Below are positions 1 to 7,270 of a stretch of 21,882 bases of DNA, one piece after another. The notes under the pieces were generated by a model. The model saw nothing but the letters and a program-made list of their open reading frames with translations, made no database searches and was not told where the DNA came from. This DNA comes from an uncultured Clostridia bacterium (lineage in GTDB: Bacteria; Bacillota; Clostridia; TANB77; CAG-508): the NCBI GenBank assembly GCA_947626205.1, contig CANQRO010000013.1:1-21882 (forward strand), in the 5' to 3' direction. Made by a program: the position numbers and the translations under genes. The stretch's first letter is position 1. Each line of letters begins with the position of its first letter.

Positions 1-100
1 AATTATAAAAGTACCAACGAAATCTTAAGTGAATTATGTGCATAATAAACCGGAAATTTATTATTGCCATTTATATTTTTTTATAAAATTTAAAAATCTA
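1..100. other. A+T-rich upstream flank, nothing recognised
   Basis: I see no open reading frame with a ribosome binding site, no RNA gene and no convincing hairpin here. It is probably the tail of an intergenic region before the ileS promoter. Confidence 0.5.
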
Positions 101-129
101 TTGTCAAAAACTGAATAAAGTGATAAAAT
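101..129 (+). promoter_or_regulatory. Sigma-A promoter of ileS
   Basis: TTGTCA at 101-106 and TAAAAT at 124-129 are separated by exactly 17 bp. A TG at 121-122 makes an extended -10 element. Transcription would start just upstream of the T-box leader. Confidence 0.75.
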
Positions 130-151
130 GTATAGCATAATATGAAAAAAC

Positions 152-400
152 AATAAAAAGGACTAGGCAATAAAGTAAAAGTAAAAGAGAGCTAGTTATT
201 TGGTGTGATACTAGTTACATAATAATTTATTTGTTATCACCTTTTTGTTATTTATCTGAAAGTTTAAGTAAGATAAATCGTTTCACCTGCGTTATAAGGT
301 AAAAAGTGAAAAATAGAAAAAAACTATTTTTAATATAGGTGGTACCGCGGAAATTAAGACCCATTTCGTCCTAGTAATAGACGAAGTGGGTCATTTTGTA
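152..400 (+). promoter_or_regulatory. T-box leader controlling ileS (Ile-specific)
   Basis: The T-box core AGGTGGTACCGCGG is at 337-350 and is followed by a factor-independent terminator at 358-400. The base of stem I pairs about 152-161 (AATAAAAAGG) with the CCTTTTTGTTATT stretch starting at 241. A GGTGTGA motif lies in the distal arm near 202-208. The candidate specifier codon is ATC at 236-238, followed by ACC as in many T-box specifier loops, which fits the isoleucine gene downstream. In this known family, uncharged tRNA(Ile) stabilises the antiterminator and turns ileS on. The specifier assignment is by eye. Confidence 0.9.
358..400 (+). terminator. T-box attenuator terminator of ileS
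   Basis: GACCCATTTCGTC pairs with GACGAAGTGGGTC around a short loop and is followed by ATTTTGT. It lies directly after the T-box core and 80 nt before the ileS start, the standard place for the competing terminator. Confidence 0.85.
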
Positions 401-480
401 TGCAAAGTGTAAAAATAAACTACAAATTGTATCAATTAGTGTTTCTTTACACTATAAAATAAAAGAAGGGAGGAATAAAA

Positions 481-3243
481 ATGGCAGAAGAAAAAAATAA
501 TTATAGTGAAACATTGAATTTGCCAGTAACAGATTTTCCAATGAGAGGAAATCTACCAGAAAATGAGCCTAAAATTGGAGAGGCTATATTTGAAAATGGG
601 CTATATGAAAAAATGTTAAAAAAGAATGAGGGACATGAGGCATATGTACTTCATGATGGACCTCCATATGCAAATGGAGAAATTCATATGGGGCATGCAT
701 TAAATAAGGTTTTAAAAGATACAGTAGTACGTTATAAAAATTTGAGAGGATATTATACTCCGTATGTACCAGGATTCGATACACATGGACTTCCAACAGA
801 AAAGAAAGCAATTGAAAAATTAGGAATAGACCGTAGTAAAGTCAGCGTTAATGATTTTAGAAACATATGTAGAGATTTTGCACTTGGATTTATTAAAGTT
901 CAAACAGAGGGATTTAAAAGATTAGGTGTATTAGGGGATTGGTCTAATCCATATGTTACTTTGCAACCAGAAGCAGAAGCAAGGCAAATTGGTGTATTTG
1001 GTGATATGTATAAAAAAGGTTATATATATAAAGGATTAAAACCAGTATACTGGTGTACAGATTGTGAAACTGCACTTGCTGAAGCAGAAATAGAATACAA
1101 AGATATTACTTCACATACAGCATATGTAAAATTCCCTGTAATCGATGCCAAAGGAAAATTTGACAAAGAAAATGCATATTTTGTAATTTGGACAACAACT
1201 CCTTGGACTTTACCTGGAAATATGGGTATTGCAATAGGACCAGAATTTAAATATGCAATGGTAAAGGCAAATGATGAACATTACATTATAGCTGAAGAGT
1301 TGGTTAAAAATGTAATGGAAATAGCTGAAATAGCTAATTATGAAGTAGAAAAAGTATTTGATGCAAAAGACTTAGATGGAATACTTTGTAAACATCCTTT
1401 TATGGAACGTACATCAAGAGTAGTTCTTGGTAGTGATGATACAGTAGCCGTAGACTTAGAAACTGGTACAGGAGCAGTTCATATAGCACCTGGATATGGT
1501 AAAGAAGACTATTTATTAGGTCTAAAAACTGGATTAGATATTGTAGTAGTAGTAGATGGAAAAGGACATCAAACAGAAGGAGCAGGACCATTTGCTGGTA
1601 TGTATTATGCAAAATCTGATAAAGAAATTATAAAATGGCTTGAAGAAAACGGATATTTATTAGCAAGCAAAGATGTTCTTCACTCTTATCCTCATTGTTG
1701 GAGATGTAAAAAACCAGTTATATATAGAGCAACAGACCAATGGTTTGCATCTGTTGACGGCTTTAGAAAAGAAACTTTAGATGCTGTAAAAACTGTAAAA
1801 TGGATGCCAAGTTGGGGAGAAGAGAGAATTACAGGAATGATTAAAGATAGAAACGATTGGTGTATATCAAGACAACGTACATGGGGTGTTCCACTTCCAA
1901 TATTCTATTGTGATAATTGTAAAAAAGAATATGTTACAGATGAAAGTATTGCTAAAATCCAAGACATATTCCGTAAAAAAGGCTCAAATGCATGGTTTGA
2001 TTTATCTGAAGAAGAATTAATGCCAGAAGGAGCAAAATGTGAACATTGTGGAGGAACAAAGTTCACAAAAGAAACAGATATTATGGATGTATGGTTTGAT
2101 TCTGGTTCTACTCACCAAAGTGTGTTAGTAGAAAGAGGAATGCCATATCCTGCAAATATGTACTTAGAGGGAACAGATCAATATAGAGGATGGTTCCAAT
2201 CTTCACTATTAACATCTGTTGCTACTAATGGAATAGCACCATATAAGGAAGTATTAACACATGGATTTGTTACAGATGCTCAAGGAAGAAAAATGTCTAA
2301 GAGTTTAGGAAACGGAATAGCACCAAGTGAAATTATAAAGAAATATGGAACAGATATATTAAGATTATGGGTATTATCATCAGACTTTAGAGGAGATGTA
2401 AGTATCTCAGAAGATATACTAAAACAAACATCTGAAGTATACCGTAAAATAAGAAATACAGCTAGATATATTTTAGGTAACATATCTGATTTTGATGTAA
2501 ATAATGAAGTACCTTATGCACAATTAGAAGAAATTGATAAATGGGCACTAACCAGATTAAATAAATTAATTAGAGAATGCACAGATAGTTTTGAAAAATA
2601 TGAATTCCATATTGCATATAGAGCAATAAATACTTTCTGTGTAACTGATATGAGTAATTTTTATTTAGATATAATAAAAGACAGATTATATACAGCTAAA
2701 AAAGATTCTGTTGCTAGAAAATCAGCACAAACAGTTATGTATAAAATTTTAAGTGCACTAGTTAGAATTCTTGCTCCAATGACTTGCTATACAGCCGAAG
2801 AAATATGGGGATATATGCCACATAAGAAAGATGAAAATGTAGAAAGCGTAATGTTAGTAAATTGGCCAGAACCAAACCCAGAATATGATAATTCTAAACT
2901 TTCAGAAAAATGGGATAAAATTATTTCTTTAAAAGAAGAAGTAGCAAAGGAATTAGAACTAGCAAGAGCAGAAAAAATAATAGGTCATTCACTGAATGCA
3001 AAAGTAACTTTGCTTTTAGATAAAGAAAATTATTCATTATGGAAATCTGAAAAAGAACTTCTAATGACTGTATTTATAGTATCAGACTTAGAAATAAAAG
3101 AAAGCAGCGAAAAAGGAATACAAGTTAAAGTAGAAGTAGCAGAGGGAGAAAAATGTGAAAGATGCTGGATGTATTCTAAAACAGTAGGAGAAGATAAAGA
3201 GCATCCAACTATCTGCCATAGATGTAGTGAAAACTTAAAATAA
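481..3243 (+). CDS. ileS: Isoleucyl-tRNA synthetase
   Basis: Cytoplasmic class I aminoacyl-tRNA synthetase that charges tRNA(Ile) with isoleucine and edits misactivated valine. At 920 residues it matches the usual bacterial form (about 920). The HIGH-type motif is HMGH at residues 69-72 and KMSKS is at 604-608. A C-terminal zinc site, CERC at 892-895 and CHRC at 912-915, is typical of the bacterial type. The ATG at 481 follows AAGGGAGG at about 466-473 with good spacing. The gene is monocistronic, with its own promoter and Ile T-box upstream and a terminator at 3271-3306. I see no damage, and by eye no in-frame CGG codon. Confidence 0.98.
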   Translation: MAEEKNNYSETLNLPVTDFPMRGNLPENEPKIGEAIFENGLYEKMLKKNEGHEAYVLHDGPPYANGEIHMGHALNKVLKDTVVRYKNLRGYYTPYVPGFDTHGLPTEKKAIEKLGIDRSKVSVNDFRNICRDFALGFIKVQTEGFKRLGVLGDWSNPYVTLQPEAEARQIGVFGDMYKKGYIYKGLKPVYWCTDCETALAEAEIEYKDITSHTAYVKFPVIDAKGKFDKENAYFVIWTTTPWTLPGNMGIAIGPEFKYAMVKANDEHYIIAEELVKNVMEIAEIANYEVEKVFDAKDLDGILCKHPFMERTSRVVLGSDDTVAVDLETGTGAVHIAPGYGKEDYLLGLKTGLDIVVVVDGKGHQTEGAGPFAGMYYAKSDKEIIKWLEENGYLLASKDVLHSYPHCWRCKKPVIYRATDQWFASVDGFRKETLDAVKTVKWMPSWGEERITGMIKDRNDWCISRQRTWGVPLPIFYCDNCKKEYVTDESIAKIQDIFRKKGSNAWFDLSEEELMPEGAKCEHCGGTKFTKETDIMDVWFDSGSTHQSVLVERGMPYPANMYLEGTDQYRGWFQSSLLTSVATNGIAPYKEVLTHGFVTDAQGRKMSKSLGNGIAPSEIIKKYGTDILRLWVLSSDFRGDVSISEDILKQTSEVYRKIRNTARYILGNISDFDVNNEVPYAQLEEIDKWALTRLNKLIRECTDSFEKYEFHIAYRAINTFCVTDMSNFYLDIIKDRLYTAKKDSVARKSAQTVMYKILSALVRILAPMTCYTAEEIWGYMPHKKDENVESVMLVNWPEPNPEYDNSKLSEKWDKIISLKEEVAKELELARAEKIIGHSLNAKVTLLLDKENYSLWKSEKELLMTVFIVSDLEIKESSEKGIQVKVEVAEGEKCERCWMYSKTVGEDKEHPTICHRCSENLK

Positions 3244-3270
3244 GTTAACATATGAAATAAGTTAACATAT
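3241..3270 (+). repeat. Tandem 13-bp repeat over the ileS stop codon
   Basis: TAAGTTAACATAT occurs at 3241-3253 and again at 3258-3270 (period 17). The first TAA is the ileS stop codon. Each copy contains the palindrome GTTAAC. It is probably a local slippage duplication. Confidence 0.6.
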
Positions 3271-3306
3271 AAAACCAGTTATCTTTTTAGGTAACTGGTT
3301 TTTTTA
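3271..3306 (+). terminator. Terminator of ileS
   Basis: AACCAGTTA pairs with TAACTGGTT around a T-rich loop and is followed by a run of T. It closes the ileS unit about 70 nt before the next gene. Confidence 0.85.
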
Positions 3307-3374
3307 TCTTTATAGTATATACCAAGAATAAATTCATATAATATAAAAGAATAACTGTATACGAGGAGAGAATA

Positions 3375-4559
3375 ATGGAAAAAGTAAGATATTTTGACCA
3401 TGCTGCTACAACTTATACTAAAGAAGAAGTATTAAAAGAAATGTTACCATATTTTTCCTTAAATTTTGGGAATGCTTCATCTATTTATAGTTTAGGTAGA
3501 AAATCTAGAAAAGCAGTAGAAGAAGCACGTGAAAAAATTGCTAAAGCTATTTCAGCAAGTGCTAAGGAGATTTATTTTACTTCTTGTGGAAGTGAAAGTG
3601 ATAATTTAGCAATTAAAGGAGTTGCATATGCAAATAAATGTAAAGGAAATCATATTATAACTACTAAAATAGAGCATCCAGCCGTATTACATACATGTCA
3701 AAATCTAGAAAGGCAAGGCTTTAAAGTAACTTATTTAAATGTCGATAAAGAAGGGTTAATTAATTTAGAAGAATTGGAGAATAGTATTTGTGATGATACT
3801 ATTTTAATATCTGTTATGTTTGCTAATAATGAAATTGGAACTATTGAACCTATTAAAGAAATAGGGCAAATAGCAAAAAAACATGGAGTGTGTTTTCATA
3901 CAGATGCAGTTCAAGCAATAGGTAATGTAAGAATTAATGTAGAGGAAATGAATATAGATTTATTATCTATGTCTGCTCATAAATTTTATGGACCTAAAGG
4001 AATGGGAGCATTATATGTAAGAAATGGAGTAAAGTTTGAAAAATTGCAAGATGGTGGACATCAAGAAAGAAATATGAGAGCGGGAACTGAAAATGTTGCA
4101 GGAATTGTTGGAATTGGGAAAGCTATAGAACTTGCTTATGACAATTTTGATAAATACAATGAAAAATTAATAAGCCTAAGAGATTATTATATTTCGAAAG
4201 TAGAGGAAAAAATACCGTTTGTTAAAGTTAATGGTCATAGACAAAAAAGATTGCCTGGAAATGCTAATATTTCTTTTAAGTTTGTTGAAGGAGATGCCAT
4301 ATTATTAAAATTAGATGCGAAAGGAATATGTGCATCATCTGGTTCAGCATGTTCAACTGGTTCTCCATCACCATCACATGTATTATTAGCAATAGGATTA
4401 GAACCGGAAACTGCATATGGTACGTTAAGAGTAACATTTGGCGAGGAAAATACTAAAGAAGATGTAGACTATTTATTAGATACATTAGAGGAAGTTATAA
4501 ATAATTTGAGAAAGAATTCTAAGATGTATACAGAATTTATGAAGAAAGGACAGATGTAG
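3375..4559 (+). CDS. Cysteine desulfurase, NifS/IscS type
   Basis: PLP-dependent class V aminotransferase-fold enzyme that takes sulfur from L-cysteine as an enzyme persulfide for Fe-S clusters or tRNA thiolation. It is 394 residues, full length for the family. The PLP lysine is K203 in SAHKFYGPKG and the persulfide cysteine is C326 in SGSACSTGSPSPSH, with the long active-site loop typical of IscS/NifS. The ATG at 3375 follows GAGGAGAG (3363-3370). A TATAAT-like -10 lies at 3337-3342 without a clear -35. No nifU/iscU scaffold gene and no thiI or mnmA is next to it; the downstream gene is convergent. The sulfur acceptor therefore cannot be told from context, and I leave the symbol empty because nifS, iscS and related names cannot be separated here. 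Confidence 0.93.
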   Translation: MEKVRYFDHAATTYTKEEVLKEMLPYFSLNFGNASSIYSLGRKSRKAVEEAREKIAKAISASAKEIYFTSCGSESDNLAIKGVAYANKCKGNHIITTKIEHPAVLHTCQNLERQGFKVTYLNVDKEGLINLEELENSICDDTILISVMFANNEIGTIEPIKEIGQIAKKHGVCFHTDAVQAIGNVRINVEEMNIDLLSMSAHKFYGPKGMGALYVRNGVKFEKLQDGGHQERNMRAGTENVAGIVGIGKAIELAYDNFDKYNEKLISLRDYYISKVEEKIPFVKVNGHRQKRLPGNANISFKFVEGDAILLKLDAKGICASSGSACSTGSPSPSHVLLAIGLEPETAYGTLRVTFGEENTKEDVDYLLDTLEEVINNLRKNSKMYTEFMKKGQM

Positions 4560-4604
4560 ATAATTCTAATTTTTGTATTAAGTAAATTCTTAAAGATATA
4601 TTTT

Positions 4605-4646
4605 AAACTGCACTTCAAAAATTACATATTTTTTGAAGTGCAGTTT
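4605..4646. terminator. Bidirectional terminator between convergent genes
   Basis: AAACTGCACTTCAAAA (4605-4620) and TTTTGAAGTGCAGTTT (4631-4646) form a perfect 16-bp inverted repeat with a 10-nt loop. It sits between the desulfurase gene and asd, which point towards each other. There is no long T tract outside the stem, so the run of T inside the arms would have to serve. Confidence 0.75.
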
Positions 4647-4671
4647 AACACATATTAAATTATTTTAATGT

Positions 4672-5676
4672 TTACTTTGTTTTTGATTTTATTAATTCTT
4701 CTACAATTTGAATAGCATTTGATGCAGCACCTTTTCTTACATTGTCTGCAACAACCCATAAATTTAATCCATTTTCAATGCTTTCATCTCGTCTAATCCT
4801 TCCTACATAAACTTCATCATGTCCGCTAGCTATTGTTGCAAGAGGATATACATTGTTTTGTACATCGTCTAATAAGATAATGTTAGGATAATTTTGTAAA
4901 GTTTCTTTTACTTCTTGTACTGTAAATGGTTTAGAAAATTCTAAATTAATACTTTCACTATGTGAGTTTATTACGGGAACACGAACACAAGTAGCAGTTA
5001 TTTTTAAATCTGGTTTTTTCAAAATTTTTCTAGTTTCATTAATCATTTTTTCTTCTTCTTTTGTATATCCATTATCTAAAAATACATCAATATGAGGTAA
5101 GCAGTTATTATAAATTGGATGAGGAAACTTTTGCATAGCTTCTCCTTTTGCACCGTTTTCTAAATCTAAAATTCCTTTCATACCAGCACCAGAAACAGCT
5201 TGATAGGTAGAGTAAACTATTCGCTTAATATCATATTTTACATCTAAGGCTTTCAAAGGAAGAACAGCTTGAATAGTAGAACAATTTGGATTAGCTATAA
5301 TTCCATGATTATTTAAAATTTCTTCTGGGTTTACTTCTGGAACTACTAATGGAACATCTTTATCCATTCTAAAAGCACTACTATTGTCTACTACGATACA
5401 GCCACAAGAAGCGGCAATTGGTGCGTATTTTTTAGCTGTTTCAGAGCCGGCAGAAAAAATAGCAAAATCGAATCCTTCTTTAAAAGAATCTTCAGTTAGT
5501 TCCCTAACTATGTATTTTTTCCCTTGAAATGTAAGTTCTTTTCCTTTAGAACGACTAGAAGCAAAAAATACATATTCTGAAATAGGTAAGTTTTTCTCCT
5601 CTAAAACTTTTAATGCAGTTCTGCCAACAAGTCCAGTAGCACCAACTATTGCTAATTTGTAATTTTTGTTATTCAT
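4672..5676 (-). CDS. asd: Aspartate-semialdehyde dehydrogenase
   Basis: Cytoplasmic NADPH-dependent reduction of aspartyl-4-phosphate to aspartate semialdehyde, the branch point to lysine/diaminopimelate (cell wall, spore dipicolinate), threonine and methionine. The 334 residues fit the family. An N-terminal Rossmann motif GATGLVG is at 12-18, the catalytic cysteine is C132 in NPNCSTIQ, SGAGMKG lies near 162-168, and the substrate-binding RVPV...SHSES region has R232 and H239. The start ATG (5676) is preceded on the minus strand by AGAAGG. The gene stands alone: no lysC, dapA or dapB is adjacent. I looked for a lysine riboswitch in the leader and did not see one. A plausible minus-strand promoter lies at 5742-5770. 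Confidence 0.96.
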   Translation of the reverse strand: MNNKNYKLAIVGATGLVGRTALKVLEEKNLPISEYVFFASSRSKGKELTFQGKKYIVRELTEDSFKEGFDFAIFSAGSETAKKYAPIAASCGCIVVDNSSAFRMDKDVPLVVPEVNPEEILNNHGIIANPNCSTIQAVLPLKALDVKYDIKRIVYSTYQAVSGAGMKGILDLENGAKGEAMQKFPHPIYNNCLPHIDVFLDNGYTKEEEKMINETRKILKKPDLKITATCVRVPVINSHSESINLEFSKPFTVQEVKETLQNYPNIILLDDVQNNVYPLATIASGHDEVYVGRIRRDESIENGLNLWVVADNVRKGAASNAIQIVEELIKSKTK

Positions 5677-5741
5677 AAAAACAACCTTCTTTATATTTCT
5701 ACAATAAAAAATATAATTATATCTTTTATTTATCTGTAATT

Positions 5742-5770
5742 ATTATATGATAAAAAAAGTATAAAGTGAA
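5742..5770 (-). promoter_or_regulatory. Probable promoter of asd
   Basis: Read on the minus strand, TTCACT (5765-5770) and TATAAT (5742-5747) are 17 bp apart, about 65 nt upstream of the asd start. The -35 is weak. Confidence 0.45.
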
Positions 5771-5899
5771 GAAATGTTTAAATAAATTGAAGTTTTAAAA
5801 TAAATATTATAAATAGTATAAATTAATTATGCCTACAATGTAATAACAATAAATATTAAGCATTTCAGCCAATAAATTTAGAATAACTACAAGACAAGA

Positions 5900-5937
5900 T
5901 TACATAATTTGCAAAAAGTTACATAAAGTGGTATAAT
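5900..5937 (+). promoter_or_regulatory. Promoter of cassette gene 1 with direct repeats around the -35
   Basis: TTGCAA (5909-5914), a 17-bp spacer and TATAAT (5932-5937), with TG at 5929-5930 giving an extended -10. TTACATAA occurs at 5900-5907 and 5919-5926, a 19-bp period, on either side of the -35. These could be an operator for a dimeric regulator. The same arrangement recurs at 6474-6511. Confidence 0.8.
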
Positions 5938-5964
5938 AAAAGTGTATAAAAATAATAAAAAAAT

Positions 5965-5994
5965 CCTGCTCACAAAATTATGAATGAGAGTAGG
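5965..5994 (+). promoter_or_regulatory. Conserved leader hairpin before cassette gene 1
   Basis: CCTGCTC (5965-5971) pairs with GAGTAGG (5988-5994) with one G-U pair, ending 6 nt before the AGGAG at 6001-6005. The stem and the loop core AAATTATGAA are kept in the second copy, while positions between them differ. The hairpin may control mRNA stability or access to the ribosome binding site. Confidence 0.55.
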
Positions 5995-6011
5995 TAGAAA
6001 AGGAGACAAAA

Positions 6012-6398
6012 ATGAATTTAAAGGAAAAGAGAACCGAAGTAGCAGATCTTCGGATCAAAGAGTCCGAGGAACTGAAAAACAATATCTCGGGAAAAATAGA
6101 GGATATTGTTAACAGGATCCTTGAAGGAGCTGTTGCAGCCAGGGATTTCACCAATAATGGGGTCATAGATTTGAATATGACCTACAGCATTGATGAAAGA
6201 GCTGAGAGCTTTGCTTTGAGCCGTGACAATAATACCATTGTCATGCCTGCCCTAAAACGGTTACTTCCTTCGGACCTGCAGAAGGTAACAGAAGACGCGC
6301 TGAAAAAGGCGCTTGAAGAAGCGGACATAAAATTAGATCCGCTGGATACTGAAAACAGCACGAAAATTCCTGTACATGCCCTGATCAGGGTGTACTAG
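6012..6398 (+). CDS. Unknown 128-aa protein in cassette 1
   Basis: I do not recognise a family. The first half (residues about 5-47) is a charged, probably helical segment. Next comes a probable beta segment NGVIDLNMTYSI, a helical stretch around LQKVTEDALKKALEEAD, and a C-terminus PLDT...PVHALIRVY. There is no signal peptide, membrane segment or metal motif. Codon use is unlike the neighbours: CTG, GCC, GCG and CGG are frequent, including in-frame CGG at 6051-6053 and 6258-6260, so the body looks imported. The ATG at 6012 follows AGGAGACAAAA. It is monocistronic, with its own promoter and terminator. The N-terminal MNLKE, a shared RIKE and the C-terminal PL-D/E-DT...HA..RV pattern suggest distant homology to the next gene. 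The function is unknown. Confidence 0.8.
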   Translation: MNLKEKRTEVADLRIKESEELKNNISGKIEDIVNRILEGAVAARDFTNNGVIDLNMTYSIDERAESFALSRDNNTIVMPALKRLLPSDLQKVTEDALKKALEEADIKLDPLDTENSTKIPVHALIRVY

Positions 6399-6404
6399 TA
6401 ATCT

Positions 6405-6440
6405 CTTACCACACACCAGAAGTTTTGGTGTGTGGTTTTT
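6405..6440 (+). terminator. Terminator of cassette 1 (copy 1 of repeated 3' module)
   Basis: ACCACACACC (6408-6417) pairs with GGTGTGTGGT (6427-6436) around AGAAGTTTT and is followed by TTTT. The 31 nt at 6405-6435 are identical to 7068-7098 after the second small gene. Confidence 0.92.
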
Positions 6441-6473
6441 ATGTATATAATAATCAAAATATAGGTACCAAGA

Positions 6474-6511
6474 TTACATAATTTGCAAAAGGTTACATAA
6501 TATGGTATAAT
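6474..6511 (+). promoter_or_regulatory. Promoter of cassette gene 2 with the same direct repeats
   Basis: TTGCAA (6483-6488), a 17-bp spacer and TATAAT (6506-6511), with TG at 6503-6504. TTACATAA occurs at 6474-6481 and 6493-6500, again 19 bp apart, although the bases between promoter elements have drifted. Confidence 0.8.
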
Positions 6512-6536
6512 ATAGATATTAAAATAATATAAAAAT

Positions 6537-6566
6537 CCTGCTCTTGAAATTATGAAAGAGAGTAGG
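6537..6566 (+). promoter_or_regulatory. Conserved leader hairpin before cassette gene 2
   Basis: CCTGCTC (6537-6543) and GAGTAGG (6560-6566) form the same stem as in copy 1. The loop can pair further here (CTCTT with AAGAG-like bases). AGGAG follows at 6571-6575. Confidence 0.55.
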
Positions 6567-6581
6567 TAGAAGGAGACAAAA

Positions 6582-7064
6582 ATGAATTTGAAGGAAATGA
6601 AACTCTCGTTAAGCAATAATTACGAGAGCAAGAAGCGGGATCTTGTAGAGTTAGCAAGCACACGGATTAAAGAAGCAATGGATCAGGCTTTTGCAGAAAT
6701 TACCAGCTTACAAAAGCTTGAAATCCGTGAAAAAGGAACTGTGTGCATACACATCGGTGTTTGCTTAACGGATGAAGCTCAAGAAGGAGTAAATTTTGGG
6801 CGAGTTCATGTGGATTTTCTTAAGGAATTTAGGGATATTCCTATAGTAGATATCCCTACTGATGTTTCTGTTAGTGCTAATGGGGTAATTAAAGGGAGCA
6901 CAGACCCTATAAGAGATAGCATAACAGGAAATGCTGTTTCTGTAGATGAAATCGTACAGGAAACAGCGGAAGCGTTTTTTGAGGGTTGTCGTGTAAGAAC
7001 AACATCTGCGGCACTCTTACCGCTTGAAGATACGTTTTTATACGATATTCATGCAAGAGTATAA
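6582..7064 (+). CDS. Unknown 160-aa protein in cassette 2
   Basis: I do not recognise a family. After the shared MNLKE start there is a charged helix (residues about 12-45, containing RIKEAMDQAFAEI) and a beta-rich middle, TVCIHIGVCLTD and VNFGRVHVDF. A segment IPIVDIPTDVSVSANGVIKG follows, then a helix near VDEIVQETAEAFFEG and the C-terminus PLEDTFLYDIHARV. It has three cysteines, no signal peptide and no membrane segment. Codon use is richer in G+C than in neighbouring genes and includes in-frame CGG at 6636-6638 and 6663-6665. Start ATG 6582 with AGGAGACAAAA. It is probably a distant paralogue of the preceding gene, retained under the same expression signals. The function is unknown. Confidence 0.82.
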   Translation: MNLKEMKLSLSNNYESKKRDLVELASTRIKEAMDQAFAEITSLQKLEIREKGTVCIHIGVCLTDEAQEGVNFGRVHVDFLKEFRDIPIVDIPTDVSVSANGVIKGSTDPIRDSITGNAVSVDEIVQETAEAFFEGCRVRTTSAALLPLEDTFLYDIHARV

Positions 7065-7067
7065 AGC

Positions 7068-7106
7068 CTTACCACACACCAGAAGTTTTGGTGTGTGGGT
7101 TCTTTT
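7068..7106 (+). terminator. Terminator of cassette 2 (copy 2 of repeated 3' module)
   Basis: ACCACACACC (7071-7080) and GGTGTGTGG (7090-7098) with the same AGAAGTTTT loop, followed by TTCTTTTT. Confidence 0.92.
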
Positions 7107-7201
7107 TGTGCATAAATAGTAAAACTAATTAGCTTATTTTGAGAATAAAAGATATATATTTATTTTTCATGTAATACATTAAGACAAATTTATAATAACT
7201 A

Positions 7202-7230
7202 TTGAAAAAAATAATAGTTTGTGATATAAG
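7202..7230 (+). promoter_or_regulatory. Probable promoter of the rlmN-prpC-prkC operon
   Basis: TTGAAA (7202-7207), 17 bp, TATAAG (7225-7230) with TG at 7222-7223 (extended -10), 41 nt before the rlmN ATG. The stretch 7107-7201 before it holds nothing else I can identify. Confidence 0.6.
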
Positions 7231-7270
7231 TAAATTAGCAAAATTATAGTATTTTAGAAAGAAAGTTTTT

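Larger units (their letters stand above)
5895..6029 (+). repeat. Cassette 5' module, copy 1
   Basis: Promoter, leader hairpin, ribosome binding site and first codons (MNLKE) of the first small gene. It is nearly identical to 6469-6597 ahead of the second small gene. The similarity starts abruptly at CAAGATTACATAATTTGC (5895) and fades after the first few codons. The 5677-5894 stretch before it holds only the asd promoter and A+T-rich sequence. Confidence 0.85.
6469..6597 (+). repeat. Cassette 5' module, copy 2
   Basis: Second copy of the promoter, hairpin, ribosome binding site and first codons seen at 5895-6029. Differences are scattered substitutions and small indels, mostly between the -10 and the hairpin. 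Confidence 0.85.

Noticed and set aside
5677..5894. Lysine riboswitch or other aptamer ahead of asd
   Set aside because: Only a short A+T-rich leader follows the likely promoter. No conserved aptamer core or terminator hairpin was seen.
6395..6616. 73-codon minus-strand open frame between the two small genes
   Set aside because: It crosses the terminator and promoter of the cassettes and has no ribosome binding site; treated as a chance frame.
5895..7106. Repeated modules as a CRISPR array, integron cassette array or transposon ends
   Set aside because: There are only two copies, arranged as direct repeats of promoter and terminator. No cas genes, no integrase or attC core sites, no transposase and no target-site duplication are visible.
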